This document shows, one piece after another, positions 16,901-25,583 of a DNA stretch of 64,000 nt; position 1 is the first letter of the stretch, and each line of letters starts with the position of its first letter. Made by a program: the position numbers and the translations under genes. Below the pieces are notes generated by a model. That model was not told where the DNA came from and made no database searches. It saw nothing but the letters and a program-made list of their open reading frames with translations. This DNA is from CAWAND01 sp963797485 (GTDB taxonomy: Bacteria; Chloroflexota; Anaerolineae; Anaerolineales; E44-bin32): the NCBI GenBank assembly GCA_963797485.1, contig CAWCPF010000002.1, forward strand, positions 496,001 to 560,000, read 5' to 3'.

Positions 16901-17629
16901 ATGACCAACGCCAAGTCACTCATCGAGGCCTTGAATGCCGAGTTTGCCCACGAGCGCGTCTTCATCGACGCCCTTCCCGAGCCCTCTCGCGCAGGCCATG
17001 GCAGTCCCGAAGCCTGGAGCGCCAAGGACTTACAGGACCACCTTACCGCCTGGAAACACCAGACCGTGCTTCGCCTTCGTGGCGACCCTTCAGCCGTCAT
17101 CGAAGCATCGGACGAGGACACCGATCGCATCAACGCCGTCTTCTTTGAGGCCTCAGCCAGCCAGTCCTGGAACGCGGTGCTCCATGATGCGCATGCCACT
17201 CACGTCGATCTGAACCAGGCGCTGTCCAGGTTGTCCGATGCGGAACTGGCGGACCCCGAACGCTTCCCCTGGCAGGACGGTCTGCCGCTCTGGAGGCGCC
17301 TGGCCGGCACCCTGCTCCTTCACCCATGGATGCACATGGCCGAGCATGCCCTTGAACGCGGCGATCCCCAGGCAGCCGTAAACGAGGCGGAGGCCATGCT
17401 GGAGCACCTTGAGCGTGTGTGCCGACACACCCAACTGGACGGGTTTGCTGCACTACAACACGGCTTGCATTTGCGCCGGGCCGGCGACACCGACCGTGCC
17501 CTGGACAGACTGGGGTCGGCTCTGAGCATGCGCCCCGATCTGGTCGAGTGGTCCAAGCAGGACTCCGACCTCGAATCGCTCCGCTCGGACGATCGCCTGG
17601 CGGCCATGTACGCTCAACTCGAGGGCTGA
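16901..17629 (+). CDS. ClbS/DfsB-like four-helix-bundle protein, copy 2
   Basis: 242 residues, same architecture and length as the gene before it: SPEAWSAKDLQDHLTAWKHQ, then HPWMHMAEHALERGDP and a TPR-like tail ending PDLVEWSKQDSDLESLR. ATG follows GGAGACG. The pair arose by tandem duplication and has since diverged to roughly half identity by eye. Confidence 0.75.
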   Translation: MTNAKSLIEALNAEFAHERVFIDALPEPSRAGHGSPEAWSAKDLQDHLTAWKHQTVLRLRGDPSAVIEASDEDTDRINAVFFEASASQSWNAVLHDAHATHVDLNQALSRLSDAELADPERFPWQDGLPLWRRLAGTLLLHPWMHMAEHALERGDPQAAVNEAEAMLEHLERVCRHTQLDGFAALQHGLHLRRAGDTDRALDRLGSALSMRPDLVEWSKQDSDLESLRSDDRLAAMYAQLEG

Positions 17630-17663
17630 TCCCCGGTTGGGCCTCGCCGGCCCCAGTTGCTGA

Positions 17664-17706
17664 ACTCGAATTCGAGTAGCGCTTGTGAATTCCTTCACTA
17701 ACGCGC
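17664..17706. promoter_or_regulatory. Two palindromes between convergent genes
   Basis: A perfect 14-base palindrome (17664-17677, ACTCGAATTCGAGT) is followed by TTGTGAA-N4-TTCACTA (17683-17700) with partly pairing flanks (AGCGC and GCGCT). It lies after the stop of the second ClbS-like gene and before the stop of the convergent permease, so a terminator role is as likely as protein binding. Confidence 0.45.
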
Positions 17707-17728
17707 TCTGACGGTGGACCGGCGAAGG

Positions 17729-18643
17729 TCAGGCGCGGACTTCCTGCCGCTGGAACAGCACATAGGCCAGGGCAAACATCAGGATGACCCCGGCGACAAG
17801 CCCGGTCAATTGCGGCCAGATCAGCCCCAGACTCTCGCCAAACGGAAGCGGCGCGCCCAACACGGCCCGATAGAGCTGCTCAGGCAGCACGACCAGCCCC
17901 AGCGTGCGGACCTCGGGGTGAAGCATCCCCACCACCACCTCGCTCCACAGCGTGTCCGGAGAGACACGCGACAAGCCCTGCTCCAGGCTTGCCTGGGCGA
18001 AGACCGCTTCCACCGTGTTGGGCTGTGGGTTCCCCAGTGTTTGGGCCAGCAAACCCGAGATGATCCCCCAGAACAGGGTGAAGAATAGCCAGGCGGCGAT
18101 GGCTGCCAGGGCGGCCGTGGCCGGCTGCCGGAAGATCACCGAGAACACCATGGCCACACCCAGCCACACGCCCCCGTACGCCAGGGTAGCCGCCAGGAAG
18201 ACCACCGCCCGGGCGACTTCCTCGCCGCTTGGCGGCACCCCCAAGGTGAGCAGGCCCAAGCCTGAGACGAGGAGCCAGATCGCCGTCAACAGGATCGAAA
18301 GCGTGAGCAGCCCGGCCAGGTACTTGCCGAGCAGCAGCCCGTCGCGATAGATCGGCTGCGCCAGGATGCGGCTGAGGGTGCGCCGGTTGAACTCGCCGTT
18401 GACGGCGTCAAAACCGAGGGCGATGGCCACCAGGGGCGTGAGCAACCCCACGAAGCCGACAAAGGACGGGACCGGTGCCTGCGCCGTGGTGAACAGCGTC
18501 AGAAACACAAACGGATTTTGGCCCGAGGATTTGATAGAACCGAGCGCGGCGTACACCGCCCCGGCGGAGGCCAGGAACATCAGCACCTCGAGGATCGTCA
18601 TGCGGGCGCCGGTCAGGTGATCGGCCGTCTCTTTGGACATCAC
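17729..18643 (-). CDS. ABC-2 type exporter permease
   Basis: 304 residues with six or more hydrophobic segments. The loop DAVNGEFNRRTLSRILAQPIYRD is typical for ABC-2 permeases of the Gldf/NosY type, which control export of unknown or lipid-like substrates. It is the last of three genes (NEW3 membrane protein, ATPase, permease), starting 32 bases after the ATPase stop. Confidence 0.85.
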   Translation of the reverse strand: MMSKETADHLTGARMTILEVLMFLASAGAVYAALGSIKSSGQNPFVFLTLFTTAQAPVPSFVGFVGLLTPLVAIALGFDAVNGEFNRRTLSRILAQPIYRDGLLLGKYLAGLLTLSILLTAIWLLVSGLGLLTLGVPPSGEEVARAVVFLAATLAYGGVWLGVAMVFSVIFRQPATAALAAIAAWLFFTLFWGIISGLLAQTLGNPQPNTVEAVFAQASLEQGLSRVSPDTLWSEVVVGMLHPEVRTLGLVVLPEQLYRAVLGAPLPFGESLGLIWPQLTGLVAGVILMFALAYVLFQRQEVRA

Positions 18644-18675
18644 CGTCCATACACCCTGCCAGGGGGATCCCTTCC

Positions 18676-19611
18676 CTATGCATCGGCCGCCTCCTCGAAG
18701 TAGCTGGCATACACCTCATCCAGGCTTGGCTCATCCAACCGCATCGAGAGCAGCTGATGGCCGCGTTCGACCACCAGGCGTGTCACGTCCTGGCGCACAT
18801 CCGTCCGCGTCTCGATCCGATATCGGCCGGGTTCCTCGATGGCCACGCGCACCACATCGGACAGCTTTTCGAACGCGGGCTGCAGCTCATGGTCGTCCGT
18901 TTCGAGGCGGATGATGAAGGCGCCCCCCAGAACCTGATGGGCCAAATCGCGCACGGCGCCTTCGAGCACCATTTGTCCTTTTCGGAAAAGCCCCACCCGG
19001 TCGCACATCGCCTGCACCTGATGCAGCAAATGCGAGGCCAGCAGGATGGTGATCCCATCATCCTTGAGGCTGCGTATCAGCCGCAGGAACTGGCGGGCGG
19101 CCTCCGGGTCGAGACCCAGGGTGGGCTCGTCCAGGATGACCACTTCAGGCTCCTTGACCAGCAGCTCGGCCAGGCCCAGGCGCTGGCGCATCCCATGCGA
19201 GTAGGTTGCCACCGGGCGATCGGCGGCCGAGGCCTCCAATCCAATTCGGCCCAAGGCGGCCGAAATCCGCGAGTCCGCCTCCGCAGGAGGAATCCGATTG
19301 AGGCGGGCGGTGTAGCTCAGGTTCTGCCGAGCGGTCAGATCGTCGTAGAAGCCGATCTGGTCGGGGAGGTAGCCAATCCTGGATTTGACCTGCAGCGGAC
19401 GTCGCGACGGATCGAGACCCAGGACGCGTACCTTGCCCGACGTCGGCTCGGTCAGCCCGAGGAGCATCAAGATGGTGGTCGTCTTTCCGGAGCCATTCGG
19501 CCCCAGCATCCCGAAGACTTCGCCCTTCTGCAGGCTCAGGTTCAGTCCGTTGACGGCGATCGTGGTTCCGTAGCGCTTGGTCAGGCCCGTGGTTTCGATG
19601 ACCGCGTCCAT
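18676..19611 (-). CDS. ABC exporter ATP-binding protein
   Basis: 311 residues; Walker A GPNGSGKTTT (about residue 39), signature SHGMRQRLGLAELL, Walker B EVVILDEPTLGLDPEAA, and the usual exporter C-terminal domain (VLGGAFIIRLETDDHEL). It starts 6 bases after the NEW3-protein stop and pairs with the permease that follows. Confidence 0.9.
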   Translation of the reverse strand: MDAVIETTGLTKRYGTTIAVNGLNLSLQKGEVFGMLGPNGSGKTTTILMLLGLTEPTSGKVRVLGLDPSRRPLQVKSRIGYLPDQIGFYDDLTARQNLSYTARLNRIPPAEADSRISAALGRIGLEASAADRPVATYSHGMRQRLGLAELLVKEPEVVILDEPTLGLDPEAARQFLRLIRSLKDDGITILLASHLLHQVQAMCDRVGLFRKGQMVLEGAVRDLAHQVLGGAFIIRLETDDHELQPAFEKLSDVVRVAIEEPGRYRIETRTDVRQDVTRLVVERGHQLLSMRLDEPSLDEVYASYFEEAADA

Positions 19612-19617
19612 ACGCGT

Positions 19618-20767
19618 CTACCGCCGTCCGAAGCGCATCACAGCCAGAGCGACCACACCCAGAGCCACGGCGATCAAGATCAACCCGGTGACCCCCCACA
19701 GGGTCGACGTCTGGACAGTCAGCCGGAAGTCGGCCGATTGAAGGTCGTTGCTGGTCGAGCGGGCGCTCAAGGTGACCATGTAGTCTCCGGCAATAGCGTC
19801 GGCCGGCGCCACCACGTTGGCGGTAACGTCCATCTGTTGGCCGGGATCCAGGTTCGGGATGGATTGTGGATCGAAGGTCACCTTCCAGTTCGCCGGCGGG
19901 GAGGCGTCCAGGCTGATATCTTGCGCCGGCGCGCTGCCCGTGTTGGAGACCACCAGCTTGAGCGGCGTGGACTGGCCCGCGGTCACATTGCCGCTCAGCC
20001 GGCCGTCCGGGGATGAAAGGCCCAGGGTGACTTTCCCGGTGATCACGGCTGAGAGCTGGGTCTCGGCCGAGGCGTCCTTGGCCTGGGCCTGGACCGTGAA
20101 ATCGTACGTACCGGCGGCCACATCTGTGGGCAGGGTCAGCTCCCCAGAGACTTGCTGAGTTTGCCCGGCCTTGACCGGCAAACTCGAGACCTCCTGGCCC
20201 CCGACGGCCTGTGTGAAAGTCATCTGGAATCCGTCCGGCAGCTGCGCGTCGAAATTGACCAGCAGGTCCTCATCCGAATCGTTCTTGACCGTCAGGCGGT
20301 AGCTGAAACCCGATGACGGCGAGCCGTTCAACACCGGCAGGTCCGGCTCGAGGCTGATGCGCGTCGGCGACGTCTGGCCCACGCTGAAGGTCAAGGGCAG
20401 GTCGGACTGCCCCGCCTGGCTGGACGCGTGGACGGTCATCCTGTAATCCCCATCACTGGCCGTCTCCGATAACTCCAGCTTGAGGGTCACGGTCTGGCTG
20501 GTGTTGGATTGGACCGCCACTGATTGGACTACGCGGCCGCCACCCAAGAACTTGGCCGACCACCCATCCGGCAAATCCTGCACGCTCAGGTCGACAAGCT
20601 GGGTGGGCAGATCGGTGTTGTGGACATCAATCGACACGTCGATCGTGTCGCCCGCCCGCACGACTTGCGAGGGGAATGCCGTGTACAGGCTGACGCCCGG
20701 GGGCTCCGCCTGAATGAGTCCCGAGGCTTGAGAATCCGACCAGGATTGCTGCGAGAATGGCTCCCAT
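19618..20767 (-). CDS. Secreted NEW3-repeat protein with C-terminal membrane anchor, frameshift after signal peptide
   Basis: ATG 20767 has GGAGGT six bases upstream and reads a signal peptide MGAILAAILVGFSSLGT. The mature frame (QAEPPGVSLYTAFPSQVV) is one base off, so an extra base lies near 20715-20725; skipping it gives a plausible cleavage site after IQA. About three NEW3/CARDB-like beta-sandwich units follow (VKNDSDEDLLVNFDAQLPDG; VSNTGSAPAQDISLDASPP), then a membrane helix (LWGVTGLILIAVALGVVALA) and a short basic tail. Gene order suggests it works outside the cell with the ABC exporter. Confidence 0.75.
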
Positions 20768-20967
20768 AACCCAACCTCCAGATGCGGCTCACACCACCGC
20801 CGTGCGCGTGCGGCGAACAGAACTCTATACTCTCCCAGGATTAAGTCCGGGTTAATGCCGCCGGGGCGCGGCGGCGGCCCAGTCATGGCCGCCGTCCCAA
20901 CCCCAGGCGCATGTTCGGCCCAGGGTCCTCGGTTGTTGATCGGTCACCGGCCGTCGAGGAGGCGCGC

Positions 20968-21396
20968 GTGAGTCCACCATCGGCACCCATCACCTACCAA
21001 CGCGGCAATGATCTGGATCTGGACCAGACCATCGCCTCTGTACCGCTCATCAACCCTGGGCGAACGCCGGCCCGTCGACGATCGTGCGTGCATGGCGGAA
21101 ATGCTCAATCGCGCCAATTTGGTCTTGACCGCGTGGGACGGCGAGCGAATGGTCGGCATTGCGCGGACCTTGACCGATTTCTGCTACGTTGCCTATCTGG
21201 CCGACCTGGCCGTCGACTGGCCTATCAGCGGCAGGGCATCGGCCGCGCTCTGGTCGACCAGACACAAGCCGCCCTCGGGCCCGGCGCCATGATCGTGCTG
21301 CTGGCCGCTCCGGCGGCGGTCGAGTACTACCCGCATATCGGGTTCACCCACCACCCCCAGGCGTGGATCTTGCACCGCCCATCGCACGTCGCATGA
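20968..21396 (+). CDS. GNAT-family acetyltransferase, two compensating frameshifts
   Basis: GTG 20968 follows AGGAGG. The frame changes near 21040 (an extra base; DQTIA joins LYRSSTLGERRPVDD) and returns near 21218 (a missing base; LADLAVD joins AYQRQGIGRALV). The acetyl-CoA motif QRQGIGRALV and the ending YYPHIGFTHHPQAWIL are clear. Repaired length about 142 residues. Divergent from the NEW3 gene. The acceptor substrate is unknown. Confidence 0.7.
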   Translation: MSPPSAPITYQRGNDLDLDQTIASVPLINPGRTPARRRSCVHGGNAQSRQFGLDRVGRRANGRHCADLDRFLLRCLSGRPGRRLAYQRQGIGRALVDQTQAALGPGAMIVLLAAPAAVEYYPHIGFTHHPQAWILHRPSHVA

Positions 21397-21477
21397 GGGC
21401 CGGTTTCGGTCTTCCACGTCGAGGCCGGCGCGCCGTCTTTCAAGTCGGCCGGCCCGGTTCGGGTGAGGAGAAAAACC

Positions 21478-22009
21478 ATGCTAGTGGTGATGAATCTGGC
21501 GGTCGGCGTGGCCTTGTTGACTCTGGGGCGCCGCTTGTTCTGGCTGTTTGTTGCCGGGCTTGGGCTTCGTGGCCGCCCTTCAGTTGGCGGCGCATGTCTT
21601 TCCGGATTGGGCGACGAGCCCGCCGACCATCGTGCTGGCCCTGCTGGTCGGTCTGGCCGGGGCGCTGGCGGCGCGCTTCATCCAGCGCCTGGCGCTCAGG
21701 CTGGGTGGATTTCTTTCAGGCGTGGTACTGGCCCTGTCCGCCGTCCAATGGTCGGGCGCCAATCTGGGTCTTTGGACCTGGGCGGCGGCGTTCGGCGTTG
21801 GCTTGATCGGCTCCCTCCTGGCCATCTGGGCCTTTGGCGGCGCCCTGGTGCTGCTGTCTTCGGCGGCCGGCGCGGGTCTCATCGCCGTCAACCTCGAGCT
21901 GTCCTCCAGCCTGGCTTTGGGCGTTTTCTTGGGGGCCTTGATGGTAGGCGTGGCGGTGCAAACCGGATTCTTCAGGCGGGTGGGCGCGGCGCTTTCAAGC
22001 GGGACCTGA
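21478..22009 (+). CDS. DUF4203-like polytopic membrane protein, one frameshift
   Basis: ATG 21478 follows GAGGAG. It begins MLVVMNLAVGVALLTLGRRLFWLFVAG; near 21560 an extra base shifts the frame and it continues GFVAALQLAAHVFPDWA through five or six hydrophobic helices. Repaired length 176 residues. Function unknown. Confidence 0.65.
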
Positions 22010-22075
22010 GCCGCAGCCGCGAACTTCGATCACCGGTTCGACTTCTAGCGCGCCGGGGCAGTCGGGAGGCAACCT

Positions 22076-22399
22076 ATGCCAGAACCATCGTCGGGCAACA
22101 CGCTGGGAAACGCCAGCCTGGCCCTGGGAATCGCTTCGGTGGCCCTTGTTTTTGGCATCGGCATCTGCGCCCTCACCGGTTTCAGTCAGGGCTGGATACG
22201 CCTGGCGGGCACACCCCTGTATGTGTGCGGCGCCAGCAGCGCCTTCCTTGGATTGGTCGGGGCGGGCTTGGGACTGGGCGGGCTCTTCGGGCGCGGCCGT
22301 TCCCGGGCCGCCGCCATTGCCGGCCTGATTCTGGGCGCCGCGGGTGTGTGCCTGTTCCTTATGATCCTGACCGCCATCCGCAACGGGGCGATCGGCTGA
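22076..22399 (+). CDS. Small membrane protein, DUF4190-like
   Basis: 107 residues with three hydrophobic segments (LALGIASVALVFGIGICAL; FLGLVGAGLGLGGLFG; AAIAGLILGAAGVCLFLMI) separated by a short RGRSRA loop. This pattern resembles the DUF4190 group of small membrane proteins. No function is known. Confidence 0.6.
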   Translation: MPEPSSGNTLGNASLALGIASVALVFGIGICALTGFSQGWIRLAGTPLYVCGASSAFLGLVGAGLGLGGLFGRGRSRAAAIAGLILGAAGVCLFLMILTAIRNGAIG

Positions 22400-22490
22400 C
22401 CCCTTACCGGCTGTGCCTTAGCCCCACAATCCAGGCCGTCCGACCGCGCCCCATGAAGGAGCACAAATCCGGTCTTGGCCGTCTAGCCGG

Positions 22491-22721
22491 TTGCTGCCGG
22501 AGCCGGATGATCCTTTCCCACACATGCCCGAGTGGCCGGGGCTGGCTGGCCGCCAGCTCAAGGACCAGATCCGGGGCCTCATGATCGCCTATAAGGGAAT
22601 TGAGCTGATTGCCTTCCGGTGGGCGTCCATCGATGACCCGGTCGTCATGACCAGCCGGGGGCCTCAGTTGCGCCGGCCGAGTTACGACTCTCGGTGGGCG
22701 CTGGCTTTCATCGAGGGCTAG
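22491..22721 (+). CDS. Possible small hypothetical protein
   Basis: Open frame starting at TTG (or ATG at about 22524, MPEWPGLAGRQ) with the plausible segment GLMIAYKGIELIAFRWASID. No clear ribosome site and no recognised family; it ends 5 bases before the convergent Lgt-like stop. Could be chance. Confidence 0.3.
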   Translation: MLPEPDDPFPHMPEWPGLAGRQLKDQIRGLMIAYKGIELIAFRWASIDDPVVMTSRGPQLRRPSYDSRWALAFIEG

Positions 22722-22725
22722 CGGT

Positions 22726-23487
22726 TCAAGGCTCCGGAACCCGACCCCCCAGGCCTGGTCGCTCCGTGCCGGGTTTGAGCAAGTGCAGGCCGGTCAGGAC
22801 CGCCAACATCAACGCCGAAGCGATCAACTGGGCTTCGCGCAGACCCCCAAGCACGATCAGACTGTCTCCCCTGAAGGCCTCCAGGGCCAAGCGCGCCCCG
22901 GCGCTCAGCCCCAGCCACAACAAGAACAACTCACCGGACGGGCGCTCTCGACCCGCCCGGCGCAGGACGAACCCCAGGATCCCGGATGCCGCCAGGGTCT
23001 CGTAAATCTGGCTGGGATGCCGCCGGGCACCCCATAAGTCGATCGCCCATGGAACGGCGGCCGGCGCGCCAAAGGCATCGCCGCTGGCAAGATGGGATAG
23101 CCCGGCCGCCACCGCCATCACGGCCAGCCCCGGCGTCAGCGCGTCCACGGTCGGCCACAGAGCCATACGCCGGCGCTGGGCGAAGACTAGGCACGCCACG
23201 CCGCCGGCCGCCAGCCCCGCGCCGGGCGACAAGGTGATCGGGGTCAGCGCCAACATGCCGAGCGGCTCCTGCAGGTAGACCTGGGCGAATCGGGCGGCAT
23301 ACCCCAGGCGCGCTCCCAGCAGCCCGGCGACCAGGCCGATCAGCACCAGGCGGCTCAAGTCTTCGGGGTCGACGTTTCGGACCCTGGCCGACCGCTCGGC
23401 CATTTCCAAACCGATCCACACGCCCACCAGGAGGACCAAACCCGGAAGCTGAACCGCCAGCGGGCCGATTTGCACGATGGGCAGCAT
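22726..23487 (-). CDS. Lgt-like membrane protein lacking key catalytic residues
   Basis: 253 residues, about seven helices. The Lgt motif RHPSQIYE is intact (LWGARRHPSQIYE, about residue 155). However, the loop that is FHGG in Lgt reads SPGAGLAAGG, and the GRLGN loop reads AGLSHL, so the histidine and one arginine known to be essential in E. coli Lgt are absent. It is translated 1 base from a TlpA-type thioredoxin. Lgt transfers diacylglyceryl to lipoproteins; here a different or lost activity is likely. Confidence 0.7.
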   Translation of the reverse strand: MLPIVQIGPLAVQLPGLVLLVGVWIGLEMAERSARVRNVDPEDLSRLVLIGLVAGLLGARLGYAARFAQVYLQEPLGMLALTPITLSPGAGLAAGGVACLVFAQRRRMALWPTVDALTPGLAVMAVAAGLSHLASGDAFGAPAAVPWAIDLWGARRHPSQIYETLAASGILGFVLRRAGRERPSGELFLLWLGLSAGARLALEAFRGDSLIVLGGLREAQLIASALMLAVLTGLHLLKPGTERPGLGGRVPEP

Positions 23488-24071
23488 CAGGGCTCCGACT
23501 GGAGCAAGGCTTGAACCAGACTGCGCAGGCTCGACTCCAATAGGGGTCCGCCGATGATGACCTGTTGGATGGTCCCTGTGCGATCGATCACGAACGTGGT
23601 TGGAAGGGCGCGCACCTGATACAAGTGGTTGACCTGCCCGGCGCGATCCAACAGGATTGGAAAGCTGACCGATCTCGACTGTGCAAAGGCGGCCGCTTGG
23701 GCCGGATCATCCTCGAAGGTGGCGTTGATTCCCAGCACGACCAGGCCATCCGCGGCGCCCGCCTCATACACGCGCTCCAGAGCAGGCATTTCCGCCTGGC
23801 ACGGGGGACACCACGAAGCCCAGAAGTTGATCACCACGACCTTCCCGCGCAGGTCCGTCAACCGGACGACGTCAGCCCCCGCGGTTGGCAGTTCAAAGGA
23901 CGGCGCCAGGAACCCCTGGCGCGGGCTGGGAATCCGGCCCCCGGTGGTCGAGGCCGGCGGGGCTGCCGAGCGCGCCGTCCAGGCGGCCGCAACCAGCGCC
24001 GCCACACACAACGACGTCGCCCACCCACGCCGCGTCCCCATCCAGCCGAGCCAGCGGTCCAGGTTCACCAT
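23487..24071 (-). CDS. TlpA/ResA-family membrane-anchored thioredoxin
   Basis: 194 residues. An N-terminal anchor (ATSLCVAALVAAAW) is followed by a thioredoxin fold: FELPTAGADVVRLTDLRGK, the active site WASWCPPCQAEMPAL (about residue 90), and the cis-proline ALPTTFVID. It reduces disulfides outside the membrane. Its stop overlaps the start of the Lgt-like gene, so the two are coupled. Confidence 0.9.
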   Translation of the reverse strand: MVNLDRWLGWMGTRRGWATSLCVAALVAAAWTARSAAPPASTTGGRIPSPRQGFLAPSFELPTAGADVVRLTDLRGKVVVINFWASWCPPCQAEMPALERVYEAGAADGLVVLGINATFEDDPAQAAAFAQSRSVSFPILLDRAGQVNHLYQVRALPTTFVIDRTGTIQQVIIGGPLLESSLRSLVQALLQSEP

Positions 24072-24093
24072 CGGCGGCCTCGGTCCGTTGCCC

Positions 24094-24804
24094 TCAGGCC
24101 GCTTCCAGCCCGTGGGCTTCCATCCGGCGAGCGTCGTGGATCACGGCTTCGGTCGGCCCGTCGGAGACGATGCGTCCGTCATCGATCACGATCATGCGCG
24201 GAAACACCTCCGCCACAAGGCGCATGTCGTGGGTGGACACCAGCATGGTCTGCGGCAGATTGCGAAGCAAGTCGCGCATCCCCCGCCGGCCCTGCGGATC
24301 GAGCCCGGCCGTCGGTTCGTCGAGGATGAGGATTTCCGGAACCATCGACAACACGGTGGCCATCGCAATGCGCTTCTTTTCGCCCTCACTGAGATGGTAG
24401 GGCATACGGTCCTGGCTGTCACGCATCCCCACCGCCGCCAGGGCCTTCGCCACCCGCTCGACGACCTCAGGCTCTGGCAGGCCCATGTAGATCGGCCCGT
24501 AGGCGACATCATCGTACACGCTGGCGGAGAAGAGCTGGTCATTCGGATCCTGAAACACCAGGCCGACCGCTGCCCGAATGGCCGCCATGGTCGCTTCCGT
24601 CACCGGGACGCTGCTGACGCGAATATCACCTTCGCCCCTCAGGATCCCGGCCAGGTGCAGGAGCAGGGTCGACTTCCCGGCTCCATTAGGCCCGACCAGG
24701 GCGACTTTTTCGCCGGGCGCGATGCTCAAGTTGATGTCTCTCAGGGCCCAGCGTCCATCCGGGTAACGGTAGCTGAGGCCGCTAACTTCGATCCTATGGT
24801 GCAT
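24094..24804 (-). CDS. cbiO: ECF-type cobalt/nickel transporter ATPase CbiO
   Basis: ATG 24804 is chosen over an upstream start because GGAGGT lies 4 bases before it and the ATPase begins MHHRIEVSGLSYRYPDG. Walker A GPNGAGKSTLLLHLAG, signature HLSEGEKKRIAMATVL, Walker B ILILDEPTAGLD. 236 residues. It powers import with CbiQ and CbiM, encoded just upstream, as the last gene of fur-cbiM-cbiQ-cbiO. Confidence 0.9.
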   Translation of the reverse strand: MHHRIEVSGLSYRYPDGRWALRDINLSIAPGEKVALVGPNGAGKSTLLLHLAGILRGEGDIRVSSVPVTEATMAAIRAAVGLVFQDPNDQLFSASVYDDVAYGPIYMGLPEPEVVERVAKALAAVGMRDSQDRMPYHLSEGEKKRIAMATVLSMVPEILILDEPTAGLDPQGRRGMRDLLRNLPQTMLVSTHDMRLVAEVFPRMIVIDDGRIVSDGPTEAVIHDARRMEAHGLEAA

Positions 24805-24806
24805 GC

Positions 24807-25580
24807 CTACCTCCAGCCTAACCACAGCATGCCGGCCAGCGCACACGCGCCGGCCAGCAAGATCAGCCAATCCGTCGTCTGCATGCGGGGAGACTGTTCG
24901 ATCCTGATCCGGCCGTCATAGCCCCGCGCCAGCATGGCGGCGTAAACACGCTCGCTGCGCTCCAACGAACGCAGGAACAGGCTGCCTGCCATGGCGCCGG
25001 CGGCGCGGCTCTGCCACAGCATGGCGGGGTGTCGGCCAGCCACCGGTGCGCTGCGCGCCGTCCGCGCCCGGATCATGCGCCGGGCCTCGTCCAGCAGCAA
25101 AGCCAGGTAGCGGTTGGCGAACCCCACCACCGCTACCAGAATTCCCGGGACGCGCAAGGCGCCCATCGACCACAAAATGGACTCGACCGGTGTGGTGCTG
25201 ATCAGCAGCAGCGCCGCTTGCACCGCCAGCCAGGCTCTCAGCAGCAAGGACAAACCCTTGATGACGCCCTGCAGGGAGAGGGTCCAGCCCACGACCGGCA
25301 GGCTGGCCACGGCGTCGCCCGGCGTGGTGAATGGGAGGGTCAACGCCGCCAGGGCAAACGGCAGCGCGATGTACGACCGGCGCAGGATATGAAACGGGCC
25401 CAGACCGGCGAACGCGCTCAGGCCGGTAAGGGTCATCCAAATCAGGGCCACAAGCCACCAGTCGCCATCGGGCAGCAGGCTGATGGTTGTGATCAGCATC
25501 AAGATGAAGACCAAGCGGGCGCGCGGATCGATGCGGGCCATCGGCGCGTCCGTGTCAGAGCCTGGGGAGGTGATAGGCAA
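24807..25580 (-). CDS. cbiQ: ECF transporter transmembrane protein CbiQ
   Basis: 257 residues with DPRARLVFILMLITTISL at the start, several helices, and the coupling-helix region FANRYLALLLDEARRMIRARTAR followed by LFLRSLERSERVYAAMLARGYDG, the conserved CbiQ signature. It lies between cbiM and cbiO. Confidence 0.9.
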   Translation of the reverse strand: MPITSPGSDTDAPMARIDPRARLVFILMLITTISLLPDGDWWLVALIWMTLTGLSAFAGLGPFHILRRSYIALPFALAALTLPFTTPGDAVASLPVVGWTLSLQGVIKGLSLLLRAWLAVQAALLLISTTPVESILWSMGALRVPGILVAVVGFANRYLALLLDEARRMIRARTARSAPVAGRHPAMLWQSRAAGAMAGSLFLRSLERSERVYAAMLARGYDGRIRIEQSPRMQTTDWLILLAGACALAGMLWLGWR

Positions 25581-25583
25581 GGG

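Noticed and set aside
20911..21396. Single intact 161-aa protein at the GNAT locus
   Set aside because: That frame lacks the N-terminal acetyltransferase segment LYRSSTLGERRPVDD, which lies in the neighbouring frame; a twice-shifted GNAT gene explains both.
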